Source: Hibiscus mutabilis (lineage: Eukaryota > Streptophyta > Magnoliopsida > Malvales > Malvaceae). From it: 64,000 bases of DNA. The notes beneath the pieces were generated by a model, which was not told the origin of the DNA, made no database searches, and saw only the letters and a list, made by a program, of their open reading frames with translations. Of this stretch, positions 34,662 through 46,873 are shown piece by piece. Every line of letters starts with the position of its first letter. The stretch's first letter is position 1. The stretch covers positions 52,494,864 through 52,558,863 of the forward strand of contig CM033721.1 of the NCBI GenBank assembly GCA_019671005.1, written 5' to 3'. Position numbers and translations under genes: made by a program.

Positions 34662-35371
34662 TTGGAAGCACAAAAGGCTGAATCAATTGGCCACACAAAG
34701 GCAACCAACCATGAAGACATCCCAAAACCAGAAGGTACACATGATTCTCTTCGTACTTCTACTTCTAGCATTTGTGCAAATGTTGATATTGGAGAAGAAC
34801 CATCTCCCAAACAAAAGGATAGTGATAGTGAACACATTAGACAAGATGACAATGCTTCTAATCCCTCATGTGAAGTAGTAGGTCCACTTGCTATACTCTC
34901 ATCACCTCCCCACGAAGAAAGTAAGTGTAATTGTAACCCTTCATTTGATTCTTGTCCTATCATTCCGTTAGAAACACTTTCTCCTCTATAGAAATTGTAC
35001 ATTGATGATAAATTTTGTGAGAGGGATATGGGATGTGAGATACAAAAGACTGAGAGTAAAGAGGCCGAGAGTGAAAAAAGTCAAATTAATGGCCCAAATT
35101 TGGTGAGTGAAAATACATATGAGGTAAAAGTCACACAAAACCCAAAAGAAAAAGACAAGAAAAAGAACGCGACGAGTGATTTTGTTTTGACTAGTCATTA
35201 CAAATGTTCGAGTAGTGTTGTCTTATTTTTTTAGGATTTTGTTGAACCATTGAGAGGAGCTCAATTAGATCACTCCACATACAACAAAGAAGCCTTTTCA
35301 ATTGAAGTTGTTGATTGTTCTCTCATTGCCGATTTAGATTCGAGGACGAATTCTTTTGAGGAGTGGGGGAA
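34662..35371 (+). pseudogene. Shared C-terminal tail of the TGATACATGC-family polyprotein, broken here
   Basis: Encodes EHIRQDDNASNP, VVGPLAILSSPPHEESKC and, after a stop at about 34989, LYIDDKFCERDMGCEIQK, then DFVEPLRGAQLDHSTYNKEA and DSRTNSFEEWGND before the 3' LTR. The same tail is intact and fused to gag at 46050-46614. The terminal DSRTNPFEE-type motif is what follows integrase in many plant gypsy polyproteins, so RT-RNase H-integrase appear to have been deleted between protease and tail. Confidence 0.65.
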
Positions 35372-36551
35372 TGATACATGCATGAGCGGGGTTAAATTAC
35401 TCATATTGGACAAGAAGCTGAATTTGTTCGATGCAAACAATAATGGCCAAAACAATGCACACATAGGAGGTCAAAAACGATGCATATTGGACAAGAAGCT
35501 GAATTTGTTTGTGAAGTCTGGAAAGTCAGCTAACTTGCAACGAATTTTTGGATGGGATCCAGGCATTTATGGGTCAACATGTCTTCTTAAAACTTTTCCG
35601 GCTGCAAATTATCTTTCCAACGCATCTTGAAACGTCTCAATTGGACATGTGGATCTCAAGATACGTCTATTTTAGCGAAGACAACGCATGCAGAAATTCC
35701 TATACGTGATTAATACGGGATTTTTGGATAATTACGAATTTTCAAGATTTTATTTGATTATTTATAATTTAAATCAATATAGGATTCTGCAATATCTATT
35801 AGGATCAGATTTATTTAATTAAGATTTTATTTTTAGCATTTATTTATTATTAGAAGTCACTTATCTAATTAGGATATTAGATTTTAGCATTTATTTATTG
35901 TATTTAATTCCTAAGTTTAGTAGGATTAGAACTTCTCCATGGCCTATATAAAGGAGGCTTCACTCGCATTGTAATTCAGATTTCATTGATTAATAAAAAG
36001 TTCTCTTTGGAGATTTTAGTATTCTTTGAGTTTGCAAGTGTTCGGTAAACTTGTCTAGAAGCCATCTTCAACATAAGATCATCGAGTTCTTGTGAGGGAG
36101 ATGATCATCTTCACACTCTTGCTTGCCTTGGTAATTGCATCTAGAAGGGTGGGTTAGAGCCGCTTGAGGTTGCTTGCTTAGATAATTGCGTCTAAGAGGG
36201 CGCCGAGGACAAAACAACAACAACAAATTGCAAGCCATCTTCATCTTCAACCTTCACGCCATCTCCACAAGCCATAAACAAAGCTGGAAATTTCATATTT
36301 GTTTTATCTATCCTCATCTTAATCTTTTTCAATCCTTTTACTTTTGTTCTTATTAATCATCTTCTAATTTCCCTTCTTATCTTTGTTTCTTTGAATTTCG
36401 AACCTTGAGTCTGAAATTTTCAAAAAAATCCATTCTCCTTTCTCTTAAATTTTCATATCTGCCCATAACTTTCTTGATTGAGTCTAGAGCTCCTAGTTCT
36501 TGCAACAACTTGATTGAAGGCTTCCAAATCCAAGATTGCGCTACTCTATCA
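35372..36551 (+). repeat. 3' LTR of the protease-only element
   Basis: TGATACATGCATGAGCGGGG to GCGCTACTCTATCA, 1180 bp, TATA box at 35945-35952. The open frame of the internal tail continues about 84 codons into this LTR. Confidence 0.9.
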
Positions 36552-37439
36552 CACACTCAAATCTGGGCAGTTTTGTACACATGTTCACCTTACAACAATT
36601 TCACACATTCATATCTTCAAAACTGGCAGCAAGCATATATATATATATCAAAACATTTCAATAAAATTTCATATCTATATGCTCAAAGCTGTTCCCAACA
36701 TACACCAAGCAGTTCCAACATTCCTCATTCACATACATTTTCCATGTCCAAGTCAGTTTATAATTCGTTGTTTATATATTTTCCAGCTGAGTTTTACAAG
36801 GACAATATCTAACTAATCCATTTGAAAGAATTAATGGCATGATAGTTACTAAATATTCTCACCATTCGAATATATATACAACTTCTCATCCATTCTAATT
36901 CCTCGTACATATCAAGTTAACAAAATAAAACAACACAATAGAAGAGTGAAGGAGATAAGACATCACCTTCTTCTTGAAATAAAATCAACCAATTCCTCAA
37001 GGAATCATGCAAGAACAAGCTCCAATTTTAAGCTCCCATGGCTGCCCGATTTCTCATTTCTCTCCCACTCTCTAGAGAATCGGTTGGATAGGAGGAAGAA
37101 GATATGGAAAACAAAAATTTGCTTTGTTTCCTTCCACCTAGGCTGATTACATCATCCCCACCTCCACAATTTTTTGTCCAAAACATGACACATAATACGG
37201 TCATTTACTAGTTTTTAGTTTACATGCAATCACCCAACTATTATATCTATTCCAAAATGATCCTTCTAGTTTAGCTAATAAACTATCCAAAGTTCTTAAT
37301 TGGTCCTTCACTCAATTCACTATTAATTCTAGGGACGTTTAGGATATTAAAAAATTGGCATTTGGGTAATATACAAAAATCAAATTAAAGCACACCCAAA
37401 TTGGTTACATTCTTCTAGGCCGTATTTTGGGATGTTACA

Positions 37440-38324
37440 GGAACCGCCATAGTCACCGCAACCAAGGTATAATCCTTTCGATCCTTTTACTTCCTACAAA
37501 AACATGAGCAAACTATTAGAGTCATTTGTATAAAAAAGCAGAAATGAAATGAGTGAGAGGTGATCGGGATTTATCTTGTTGTTGCTGGCGGTCAGGAGTT
37601 TTAAGCCACGATGGAGTCGGAAAATGAGGGCTTTGGGTAGTTTTAGGCCTAGGAGGGTCGAAGATGGGTGGCTTAGTCGAGTCGGGGCTAGATCTAGAAG
37701 AATCAGGGTTGAAATTGGAATTTTGTTTAGGGTTTTGGTTTGAATCAACGGTGGCTAAAAATCGCTTGACAACCGCCGGAGCAAGGTTGAAGATGATCGG
37801 AGTTTGGGACGATGACCGGAGAACGGCCAAAGGCTACCGGAGAGTGGTGGCAGTGGATCAAGGCGGCAGCGCTCTCGGTGGAATGTGGCCAGAGTTTATG
37901 AGTTTCATCCGGGTCCCAAAACACATATGTTTGATCCAAAATGTGGGCTTATTCTGGGAAATAAAGTGTTTTAGTTCAGAGGATTTAGGAGTGAAAGAGA
38001 GAAGAGAAAGAGTGGGAGTGTGGAAATGAATGAGTTAACTCGGTTTAGGGTCATTTATAGGTGAGTTGGTACGACACCATTTTGAGTACCGGGTCAGACA
38101 AGGATCCGCACGCCCAACTCGGGTCAGATATTTGACCCGCTCCTTTCTTTGCGGGTTCTTCTGGTTTTGGCCCTATGTTTGCAATCCTTTGCAATTTGGT
38201 CACTTTATCATTGTAATTTAGCTCTTCAGTTCTAAAAAAAAAAAAAATCAATTTTCCCCTATTTGTTAATTGTTTTAATTATGTGTATGCTTGCATATTT
38301 TAAAGATGGGCATATAGTATGTTG
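37440..38324 (+). mobile_element. Continuation of the LTR begun at 20666
   Basis: Resumes at the GGAAC target repeat. It is GC-richer than its surroundings (CCGGA-containing phrases at 37770-37870). On the minus strand a TATA-like CCTATAAATG near 38056-38065 precedes a pyrimidine-rich leader, so a fragment of a second, minus-oriented LTR may be joined here. Open frames at 37494-38029 on both strands have no recognisable protein motif. Confidence 0.4.
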
Positions 38325-39423
38325 TGTAACACCCCTTACCCGGTCTAGGAGAAAACCGGCTTAAGAAATGTTACTAACACAAAACAGAACAAGAATCCGA
38401 AGTTTTAGCATTTCACCACAGATCATGTACTCGAAAACATGGTAATTTAAAAACTTTTCGGACTCTATAGGTTTACAAACAAAGCTTAGATTACTTCTAA
38501 GACATTCTAACATGTAAACAAGTAACAAGTGTTCGGGTATTGTTTAACTTAAATTAACTTAGCAAACTACCATTCGAAACTCATGTTGGATATAGCTTAA
38601 CCAACAAGCGACCAGAAGGCATCGTAGTTCAGTTACAAGAAAATCGATAGTTACAGACCAATACTAGAATCGATGTTATTGCCAATTTTAGACCATTCAA
38701 GCCTAGAGACAAGTATCTTTTACCAACAATACTATGCACAACTTCATTTTCATACACACCCTTGTTTGATTAAACCATCATATTAACCGTACGAATTAAG
38801 TTAGTCTTAGGGTTTCATCACATGCTATTTGGTTTAAAACAATCATACAATCATACTAACATTTGTATCCCAAATCACAAGCATCCAAGAGGCACGTTTA
38901 TAAGGGCCCATTACACAACATGTTAGAGCTTAAATTACATATATACAAACATAATCAACTGGGATGATTGAATGCTCATACGAATAAATTATCTATGTGC
39001 CACCATCTAGAAGTTCTTAACAAAATTACAAACATACAATATGATACTTGGGATCCTATCCAAACTCTGAGGGTTCTCATAAGCAAGTTACCCTGAAAGC
39101 AAAGTAATGAGGTAGGATAAGCTTAGGCTTAGTGAGGTAAACTAAAGCAACAAAACATGGAAAATAAAATCCATTCCTATCGTCAAAATTGATTAAACAA
39201 TTAACCATTCAAGTTAACCAGTGAAATAACCGTTTTGAACAATCCATGAGCATGTAAACACGTGAGTATACCAACCAACAATTTCACACACATATACAAA
39301 CAATACTTGTATGCACTTTAGCAATAATCCTATTTATTCGTATTTACTTTATAAAAGTCTCGTACTTATATAAACTCCAAAATATTCTCATTTACTTGTA
39401 CATACTTTAAAACAGTCTTGTTT

Positions 39424-39866
39424 ACTCAAATCTATTCAAAACTGCCCAGCAATGCATATACACAATTAAACATACTGAAAACAGTCCATATATTCTCAAG
39501 TCTATTCAAAACTGCCCAGCAATGCATATACACAATTAAACATACTGAAAACAGTCCATATATTCTCAAGTCTATTCAAAATTGCCCAGCAATGCATATA
39601 CACAATTAAACATACCGAAAACAGTCCATATATTCTCAAGTCTATTCAAAACTGCCCAGCAATGCATATATACAATTAAACATATCGAAAACAGTCCATA
39701 TATTCTCAAGTCTATTCAAAACTGCCCAGCAATGCATATATACAATTAAACATACCGAAAACAGTCCATATATTCTCAAGTCTATTCAAAACTGCCCAGC
39801 AATGCATATATACACTTAAACATACCGAAATCAGTCCATATATTCTCAAGTCTATTCATATAAGAT
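39424..39866. repeat. 70-bp minisatellite, six units
   Basis: TCTATTCAAAACTGCCCAGC starts at 39431, 39501, 39571, 39641, 39711 and 39781, exactly 70 bp apart; a partial seventh unit starts at 39851. Units differ by only a few substitutions (CATACTGAAA / CATACCGAAA / CATATCGAAA). The array has no unique spacers. Confidence 0.95.
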
Positions 39867-40018
39867 AATGACTATCATATTTGGCTAAACGTATATCATT
39901 ATCACCAAAGTTATTAGTATTATTCATTAACTAAATTGCAAACTTCATTATTCATCTTAGCCTTGAGAATCAAGTAATAGTCTAGGTACTCGAATCCTAT
40001 ATTGTATGTCGTCAACAG

Positions 40019-40091
40019 GGGTACTCAAAGTACCAAACAAGGGACCGTAGTCCAAACAGGGGACCGAAGTCCATTCAGGGGACTGAAGTCC
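40019..40091. repeat. Row of four short hairpin units (GGGACCGTAGTCC type)
   Basis: GGTACTCAAAGTACC, GGGACCGTAGTCC, GGGGACCGAAGTCC and GGGGACTGAAGTCC follow each other at 18-22 bp intervals, separated by AAACA/ATTCA-type linkers. Each has complementary ends. Similar pairs occur in other LTRs at 53977-54008 and 62845-62878. Confidence 0.75.
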
Positions 40092-43040
40092 ATACAGGGG
40101 ATAAAAATCTATTTTAGAGTACTTACCTTGAAGCACTTACCTCTAGCTCAAATTAGCATTCACAGCATATTACAATCAACAATGAAATAAAGCATGTAAA
40201 CTAAATACGAACATTGCTCGGGAAAGCTATGAGCTAATCCAAGGCTTTAAGATTACACTCACCTTATAGTCCAATGTTATGGAATACTTGATCCATTATA
40301 CACAATCTACTTCCTTCCTTAGCCATCCATTTTAATGTGTGTACCTCGAAACGATTAACCAAACTATTAAAACCAATTCAATCAAATCTACATTTGTTTA
40401 CATATACATGTACACAGAACAATCTCTAACAATTATATATATATATCTTCATAAACAATCAAATTCAAGCATATGCACACAAATTAGCATCAAAACAGTC
40501 CATGCTTTTATCTAGTTCATTCAAATCCGAACAACTTTAGCATATATACATAACTTCATGTTTTAACAGCTCATATATGTGTTTAATTAATCAAGCAACC
40601 TTTAAAATTTTTTATTTCCAAATTATTCTGCTTATACTAATCACACTGCATTACACTTACCAAATTAACTACTGCAAACCTAATCCAATTTATACATTAA
40701 GCACTAGACTGTATATACTCATTTTAATTTACTGCATTTCTGTCCAGATTTTTAAACAACATTTTTTGGCACAGTTTTAAGTCACAAAACTGCACTTTAT
40801 TATTCAATTCTGCACTGTTAAACACACTATACTGCACAGTTTTAAATCTATATAACACTGCACAGTTTTGAATCGAACCAAGACTGCACAGTTTCATATC
40901 TGTTTTAATCCTAGGTATGAACACATTTTCATTGAAACAATTTCCATTATTATTATTATTATTATTATCGAAGACAGCCTTGATTCCCAACTCATTCATT
41001 TACTCTCAACTACCTAAATTCCTTTGCTAAATATTTCAATCACCACAAGTCATGCTTCAAAAACTACTCCATGAATTCACTACTTTGTTCAAAAGATTTA
41101 ACATAGCATTGATAATATCATTTCTTTAAACAAGGTATACACAAAACACAATCATTCTAGCATGCAATTAAATTCATAGTTCATTCATATATATGTCTTT
41201 CAAACCGAAATATCAAGCAAAACTTCCACACAATGAGCAATAAACAAATCGGTTACCTTCTTTTAACAAGGATTTATTTCATGGATTAGCAATATCAAGT
41301 TCATGATCATATACATAGTTTATTCACTAATTCATATGCTTAATATATAAAATCATAGACATGATGTTTTCTTATCTCACTCGAAAAGCATAATTCCAAA
41401 ACAGTGTATCAAGCAACTCACCTTACATCTCCATGCATAAAAATCATACAAAACAATCTTGTAAATACATACATTTCCAAACATTTAAAGACATTTCCAA
41501 ACTGCTCACTTAGTTCTTTCAAAACTACAATTTAGCTATTTCAAAACTGCTTTGATTCAAATATTAAACCGAGAGCTCAAAATCTAGCATAATATCATCT
41601 AATCTTCTTAATCAAATAGTAACTAAACAGGGCAGCATAGTTTCCTTTTTAATTTACAACATTAATTCGATTTCATTCTTAAGATTCATACAATACCAAG
41701 TTATTTTCACTTTTAAGCTAGGCAATTATTTCCAGTATTTGGCAGTTTGCGCTACCTTCAAAGAATTATCTCTACCGGACATAATACTTACTGGAATTTA
41801 ACTTTCTTTACACCATTAAAAACTAGATTTGACTATGTTTCTAAAGGTATAAGTCACATAAATTAATAAAATCCACAAAAACCATGAAAATTCATAGAAT
41901 CATGTAATAAAAACTGTCTAGAACAGTTTGTTTTCTGGCCTACTTTCAAATAAAGTTCATATCTTTTGATCTGGGACTCGAAATTAATCACTGTTTGTTG
42001 GAGACGAAACTAGACTCGTACATGATTCTATATGTATAAGCTTCATGTTCAAATTTTACCTATGGTATTTTCTATGAACAATTGAATTCACTGCCAGAGC
42101 ACACATTACAAGCAGAGGCATACACTGCATTTAACGTTCATGCTATTCGAAAGGAGCAAGATATAACAAAGTTGAATACAATTTTATAGTAGAGGATATA
42201 ACTTCAGAATTCACATATAGATTTTAGAAACTCTGAAGAATCCTGTAACACCCTGATACATGGCTTGGTAGTATGATATATTAATGGTAACTTAATTTGA
42301 CTAATGGTACCCTAATAATTTGTTTGCTAGCTAAAGAGCGGGGCTTTAATGAAAGAAAAGAAGATTAGATAGCTTTGAATCAAAGGACCTAATAGTAAGA
42401 TTATAAAACAAATATGCCCAAGCATAAGGGGACTAAAATAGACAATAAGGAAAACATGGAAATTGCATGATGAATTTAAATGTTCCAAAGGGACTAGAAC
42501 ACATGGCATGAAATTAAGGTGCCATGAGCCAATAATCGGCCACTTGGAGGGAGATGAATTGAAGGAATCACCTCCCTTCCCCTTGGTGACCGAAGGTTGT
42601 GTGGGAGAGAAGGACAAAAACAAAATTTGCTTTGGGGATAAGAGGTTGGAAACGAAAGGGATTGATGATTTCTAGCTTGTTCGATCTACCAAGAGGAATG
42701 AGTAAGAGCCTTTGTTTCTCTCCTTATTTTGTGCTTAATCAAAAAATTATATAGGAAAGATTTGTGTGCATGCTTTACGTGCTTGCGATTGCTAGATAGG
42801 GGCATGTTTGTAGTGAGAATTTTCTCTTAGAAGATCATTGAGTTATGAATCAAGAAATTGGTATTTGAATGCTTGAAAATGTGAATAATGGTGAAGGCTC
42901 GAAATGCATGTTTTATAATTGTAACATATATACAATTGAAATAGTGAGTAGGAGATAATTGAAAAGTCGTAGCTTTGATATTTCAAGTTGGATTGATTAT
43001 ATCAAAGAAGTAGCAATTCTTAAGAACATGAATTTGATTA

Positions 43041-44241
43041 TGATACATGCATGAGCGGGGTCAAATTACTAATATTAGACAAGAAACTGAATTTGTTCGA
43101 TGCAAACAATAAAAGCCAAAACAGTGCACGCATAGGAGGTCAAAAACGATGCATCTTGGACAAGAAATTGAATCTGTTTGTAAAGTCTGGAAAGTCAGCC
43201 AACTTGCGACCAGTTTTTGGATGGGATCCGGGAATTTCTGAGTCAAGTTGTCTTCTAACAAATTGTCCGCCATTCAATTACCTTTCCAACGCATCTTGAA
43301 ACACATCAATCGGACATCAGGAACTCAAGATACGTTCAATTTACTGAAGACTGCGCATGCAGAAAATTGGATACGAGATTATTACGGGATATTGAAAAAT
43401 TCAGCCCAAAAGCTAACATATAAGGCTTTGGACGAATTAAACTTAGCCCAATATATTTATTATCATTTAAATTGATGTTTTTAGGGTTTTATATACTTTT
43501 TAAGAACCAGCCACCTAACCCTTATCAGCTTATCACTTGCCTTATCACCCTATTCCTTGCCACACAAGCACAAGGAATTTAAAGGCTGTTATTTTTTTTA
43601 ATTGGATTAGGTTTTCCTTGTTTTAGTAAAAGTTAAATTACTTTGTCTATCCTTCACCTATAAAAGGATGAAGCCTCCATCATTGTAAAATAGATTTTCT
43701 TTGATTTATAAAATATTTAGTGAGTTTGCTTTTGCAAGTGCTGATTACTTGTGCCTTCGAAGTCTTATTCAACATAAGTTAGACGAGTTCTTTTGAGGGA
43801 GATCATCTTCACACTCTTGCTTGTCTAGATAATCGCGTCTAGGAGGGTGGGTTAGAGCTGCTTGAGGTTGCTTGCGTAGATAATTGAGTCTAAGAGGGTG
43901 CCGAGGACAAAACAACATCAACAATTCGCAAGCCATCTTCAACCTTCACTCCATCTTCCATAATTCCATAAACAAAGCTGGAATTTTCAGATTTGTTTTA
44001 CTTATCTCTTTCTCAATCTTTTTTAATCTTTTTTTATATTACTATTTCTTATCATATAATCCTTCATCTTATCTTTCTTTCTTTAAATTTCCAGCCTTGA
44101 ATCTGAAAATTTCAAGAAAATCCCTTCTCTTTTCTCTTGAATTTTCAGATCTGCCCAAACTTCCTTGATTGAGTCTAGAGCTCCTAGTTCTTGCAACAAC
44201 TTGTTGAAGGCTTCCAAATCCAAGATTGCGCTACTCCATCA
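43041..44241 (+). repeat. 5' LTR of the gag-only element
   Basis: 1201 bp, TGATACATGCATGAGCGGGG to CTACTCCATCA; TATA box TATAAAAG at 43659-43666. Diverged subfamily of the LTRs at 32633 and 35372. Confidence 0.9.
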
Positions 44242-45065
44242 TTTGGTATCAGGTTTGGGACGATTCTTGGCAAGAATTTTGGCGTTTTTGGGGGAAAAAC
44301 TCGAAAATTAGGGAAAATTCGTCAAAACCAAACGAGTGAATTTTGAGCTGGAAATTTCTAGATCAGATCTACACCATTGGAGGAGTCAGCACACAAAATT
44401 TCAGAATTTTTGGACTTTGAGAACACCTCGAACGAAGTGGATAAAGTTTCAGCAAAATTAGGGTTTTCCCCCTACTTTAACCTTATTTTCATTATTTTTT
44501 CTTCAATTTTCGTTATTTTCAGTTTATTTACCTTGTGAAAAGAAAAAAAAAAGAAGAAAATTGAAGAAAAGTGAGAAAGCTCATACCTAGCCACCAACCA
44601 CCATCAAGAATCATCAAGATCACCATCATCAACCACCACAAGCATCACATTGAAGTGGATTCAACATTGGATTTCTTCCTTCAAGTTGTTTCTGGGTTTT
44701 GGGGTTATCATCTTTCTCTACTAATTTTTTTCTACTCTTAGTTTCTTTGTTTTGCTTTTTCTTTCTTCTATTACGCAATTTAACACATTCTCTTTTCTGG
44801 TGTGAGTAGGACTAAAAGTTGCATTACAATCATTATTTCTTGCAACTATATTCAATTGGTGTCAAGCCTTTCATTGGACTCCTAGTACAATTAGGACTCA
44901 TTGTTAGGATTAAATTCCGATTGTAACTTGTTGACTTTTGGCAGGAAGGTCTTTAAAGAGCACGAGATCGGTTTACTTGCCTCGCTAAATATTTATTCCT
45001 TGGAGTGTTTAGTGAGATTTCTAGTTTTCTTTTGCTTTTTACCTTTTAAATTTGAGTGTTTCAGG

Positions 45066-45194
45066 ATGTCAGAAACGAGTAACGACGAAGAACCACATGA
45101 AGTGACTCTTCAAGAAGTTTCAGATACTCTCAATAAACTTGAATGGACTGTAACCTCATTGGCAACCAAGCTGGTGTACACCGATCAGTCGTAA
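45066..45194 (+). pseudogene. N-terminal gag fragment of the gag-only element
   Basis: Starts ATG SETSNDEEPHEV and has a heptad-like LNKLEWTVTSLATKLV segment near its end. It stops at 45192-45194, about 90 bp before the main gag frame opens in another reading frame. Probably the original gag start, separated by a frameshift and by a stop at about 45280. Confidence 0.5.
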
Positions 45195-45282
45195 CCGCAA
45201 TCTCTCAAACCATTGGGAGATTAGAAACCACTGCTATTGCAAGCGATACAAAAGAGCCTAGGCGTCCAAATCTTGTTCCCAT

Positions 45283-46873
45283 TTAGAATAGGTGCCAAAA
45301 CCCTCTACATGGGCACAATCCTCGCACAGAGCTGCGACGAGCAACAAACACATTAGCCAAACCAAAGATTACTATACCATATTTTCAAGGAAGGTATGAC
45401 CCTGATGCTTATTGTGACTGGAAAAATCGAGTTGATCTTCTATTCGAGCATTATCAATGTCCCAAAGAGGATCAAGTTCCACTGTTGACTCTCGAATTCA
45501 CTGAATATGCATCCATTTGGTGGTCCCAATTGGTCCGCAATCGGCGTCTCAATGGAGAAGCCAAAATAACCTCATGGGGAGAACTTAAAAAAGTCATGCA
45601 AGAACGATTCGTTCCGCCATTATATCAATTAGAGATCAAACAAAAGTTACAAAGGATCCGACAAGGCTACAGAACTGTTGATGAGTATCTCAAAGAGATG
45701 GAATCATTGATGCAAAGAGCTGACATACAAGAGGATGAAGAGGATACAATGACTAGGTTTGTTATCGGACTGAATGACAACATTCTTGAGGTACTTGAAC
45801 TCAAAACCTACTACACCCTTCAAGAGGCATTCCAATTCGCCATGACAATCGAAAAGCGTATCAAAGATCGACAACGATATCGACAGAAGAATTATCACAA
45901 TGACAGAGGTACCACTCAACCTTTATCTCATTCTAATTCTTTAAAACCTTTGCTCGACTCAAGTAAACCAAAGCAGAAAATTGAAACATCCAAGTCACTG
46001 GATAAAACCAAGACAAAAATCCTCATGTTGACGGAAAACACACAAACACTCAAACAAGAGGATAGTGATAATGAACACATTAGACAAGATGACAATGCTT
46101 CTAATCCCTTATGTGAAGTAGTAGGTCCACTTGCTATACTCTCATCACCTCCCCACAAAGAAAGTAAGTGTAATTCTAACCCTTCATTTGATTCTTGTCC
46201 TATCATTCCGTTAGAAACACTTTCTCCTCTACAGAAATTGTACATTGATGATAATTTTTGTGAGAGGGATATGGGATGTGAGATACAAAAGATTGAGAGT
46301 AAAAAGACCGAGAGTGAAAAAAGTCAAATTAACGACCCAAATTTGGTGAGTGAAAATGCATATGAGGTAAAAGTCACACGAAGCCCAAAACAAAAAGACA
46401 AGAAAAAGAACGCGATGAGTGATTTTGTTTTGACTAATCCTTACAAATGTTCGAGTAGTGCTATCTTATTTTTTCAGGATTTTGTCGAACCATTGAGAGG
46501 AGCTCAATTAGATCACTCCACATACAACAAAGAAGCCTTTTCAATTGAAGTTGATGATTGTTCTCTCATTGCCGATTTAGATTCGAGGACGAATCCTTTT
46601 GAGGAGTGGGGGAATGATACATGCATGAGCGGGGTCAAATTACTAATATTGGACAAGAAACTGAATTTGTTCGATGCAAACAATAAAAGCCAAAACAGTG
46701 CACGCATAGGAGGTCAAAAACGATGCATCTTGGACAAGAAATTGAATCTGTTTGTAAAGTCTGGAAAGTCAGCCAACTTGCGACCAGTTTTTGGATGGGA
46801 TCCGGGAATTTATGAGTCAAGTTGTCTTCTAACAAATTGTCCGCCATTCAATTACCTTTCCAACGCATCTTGA
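45283..46873 (+). CDS. Gag (retrotrans_gag domain) fused to the family's C-terminal tail
   Basis: One long open frame; the first listed start is at 45485 but gag homology begins upstream (ITIPYFQGRYDPDAYCDWKN at about 45370-45430). Core motifs are LEFTEYASIWWSQLVRNRR, RFVPPLYQLEIKQKLQRIRQ and VDEYLKEMESLMQRADIQED, the retrotransposon capsid domain of plant Ty3/gypsy elements. No zinc knuckle follows. At about 46050 the frame passes directly into the tail (EHIRQDDNASNP ... DSRTNPFEEWGND) that in other elements would follow integrase, and it continues into the 3' LTR to 46873. This in-frame join implies deletion of protease through integrase while keeping one reading frame. It could make a capsid-like protein; activity is not known. 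Confidence 0.75.

Larger units (their letters stand above)
32633..36551 (+). mobile_element. Protease-only LTR element of the TGATACATGC family, TSD CACAC
   Basis: 5' LTR 32633-33757, internal 33758-35371, 3' LTR 35372-36551. CACAC flanks both ends (32628-32632; 36552-36556). A PBS TTGGTATCAG at 33759-33768 fits initiator tRNA-Met, and the PPT GAGGAGTGGGGGAA (35358-35371) abuts the 3' LTR. The internal region codes for a protease-like domain and a C-terminal tail only, with no RT, RNase H or integrase. The element must therefore have moved with enzymes from another element. The 5' LTR lacks about 50 bp present in the 3' LTR (near 33390-33410). Confidence 0.9.
21184..37439 (-). mobile_element. 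Long minus-oriented LTR-type insertion with TSD GGAAC, hit by three further insertions
   Basis: Ends TGTAACATCCC and GGGATGTTACA are perfect inverted complements, and GGAAC flanks both (21179-21183; 37440-37444). Removing the three nested TGATACATGC-family insertions leaves about 7.7 kb with no gag or pol. The left 1 kb resembles the LTR starting at 38325 (CGG(C/T)(T/C)TAGGAGAAAAC, then GTGCCATCATCTAGGAG at 22048). Another LTR-like terminus, CGGAGCATTACA, occurs at 27991-28002 followed by AAAAC. Since AAAAC also occurs at 22601-22605, a second LTR may be buried in 22606-28002. Orientation is inferred from the shared LTR block, which reads on the minus strand. Confidence 0.65.

Noticed and set aside
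21184..37439. Reading the 16-kb insertion as one complete autonomous element
   Set aside because: No gag, pol, PBS or second LTR start could be matched; coding pieces inside belong to the nested TGATACATGC elements with their own TSDs.
37494..38029. Open frames on both strands around 37.5-38.0 kb
   Set aside because: Pro/Ser-rich or Gly/Val-rich translations of a GC-rich LTR leader; no domain, start context or splice sites convincing enough.
39424..39866. Regular repeats that could be taken for a CRISPR array
   Set aside because: Units are contiguous 70-bp copies with no unique spacers, in plant retrotransposon DNA; it is a minisatellite.
42244..43040. Possible gene from open frames at 42327-42675
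   Set aside because: The sequence is the U3/R part of an LTR (TGTAACACCC start) and the translations show no motif.
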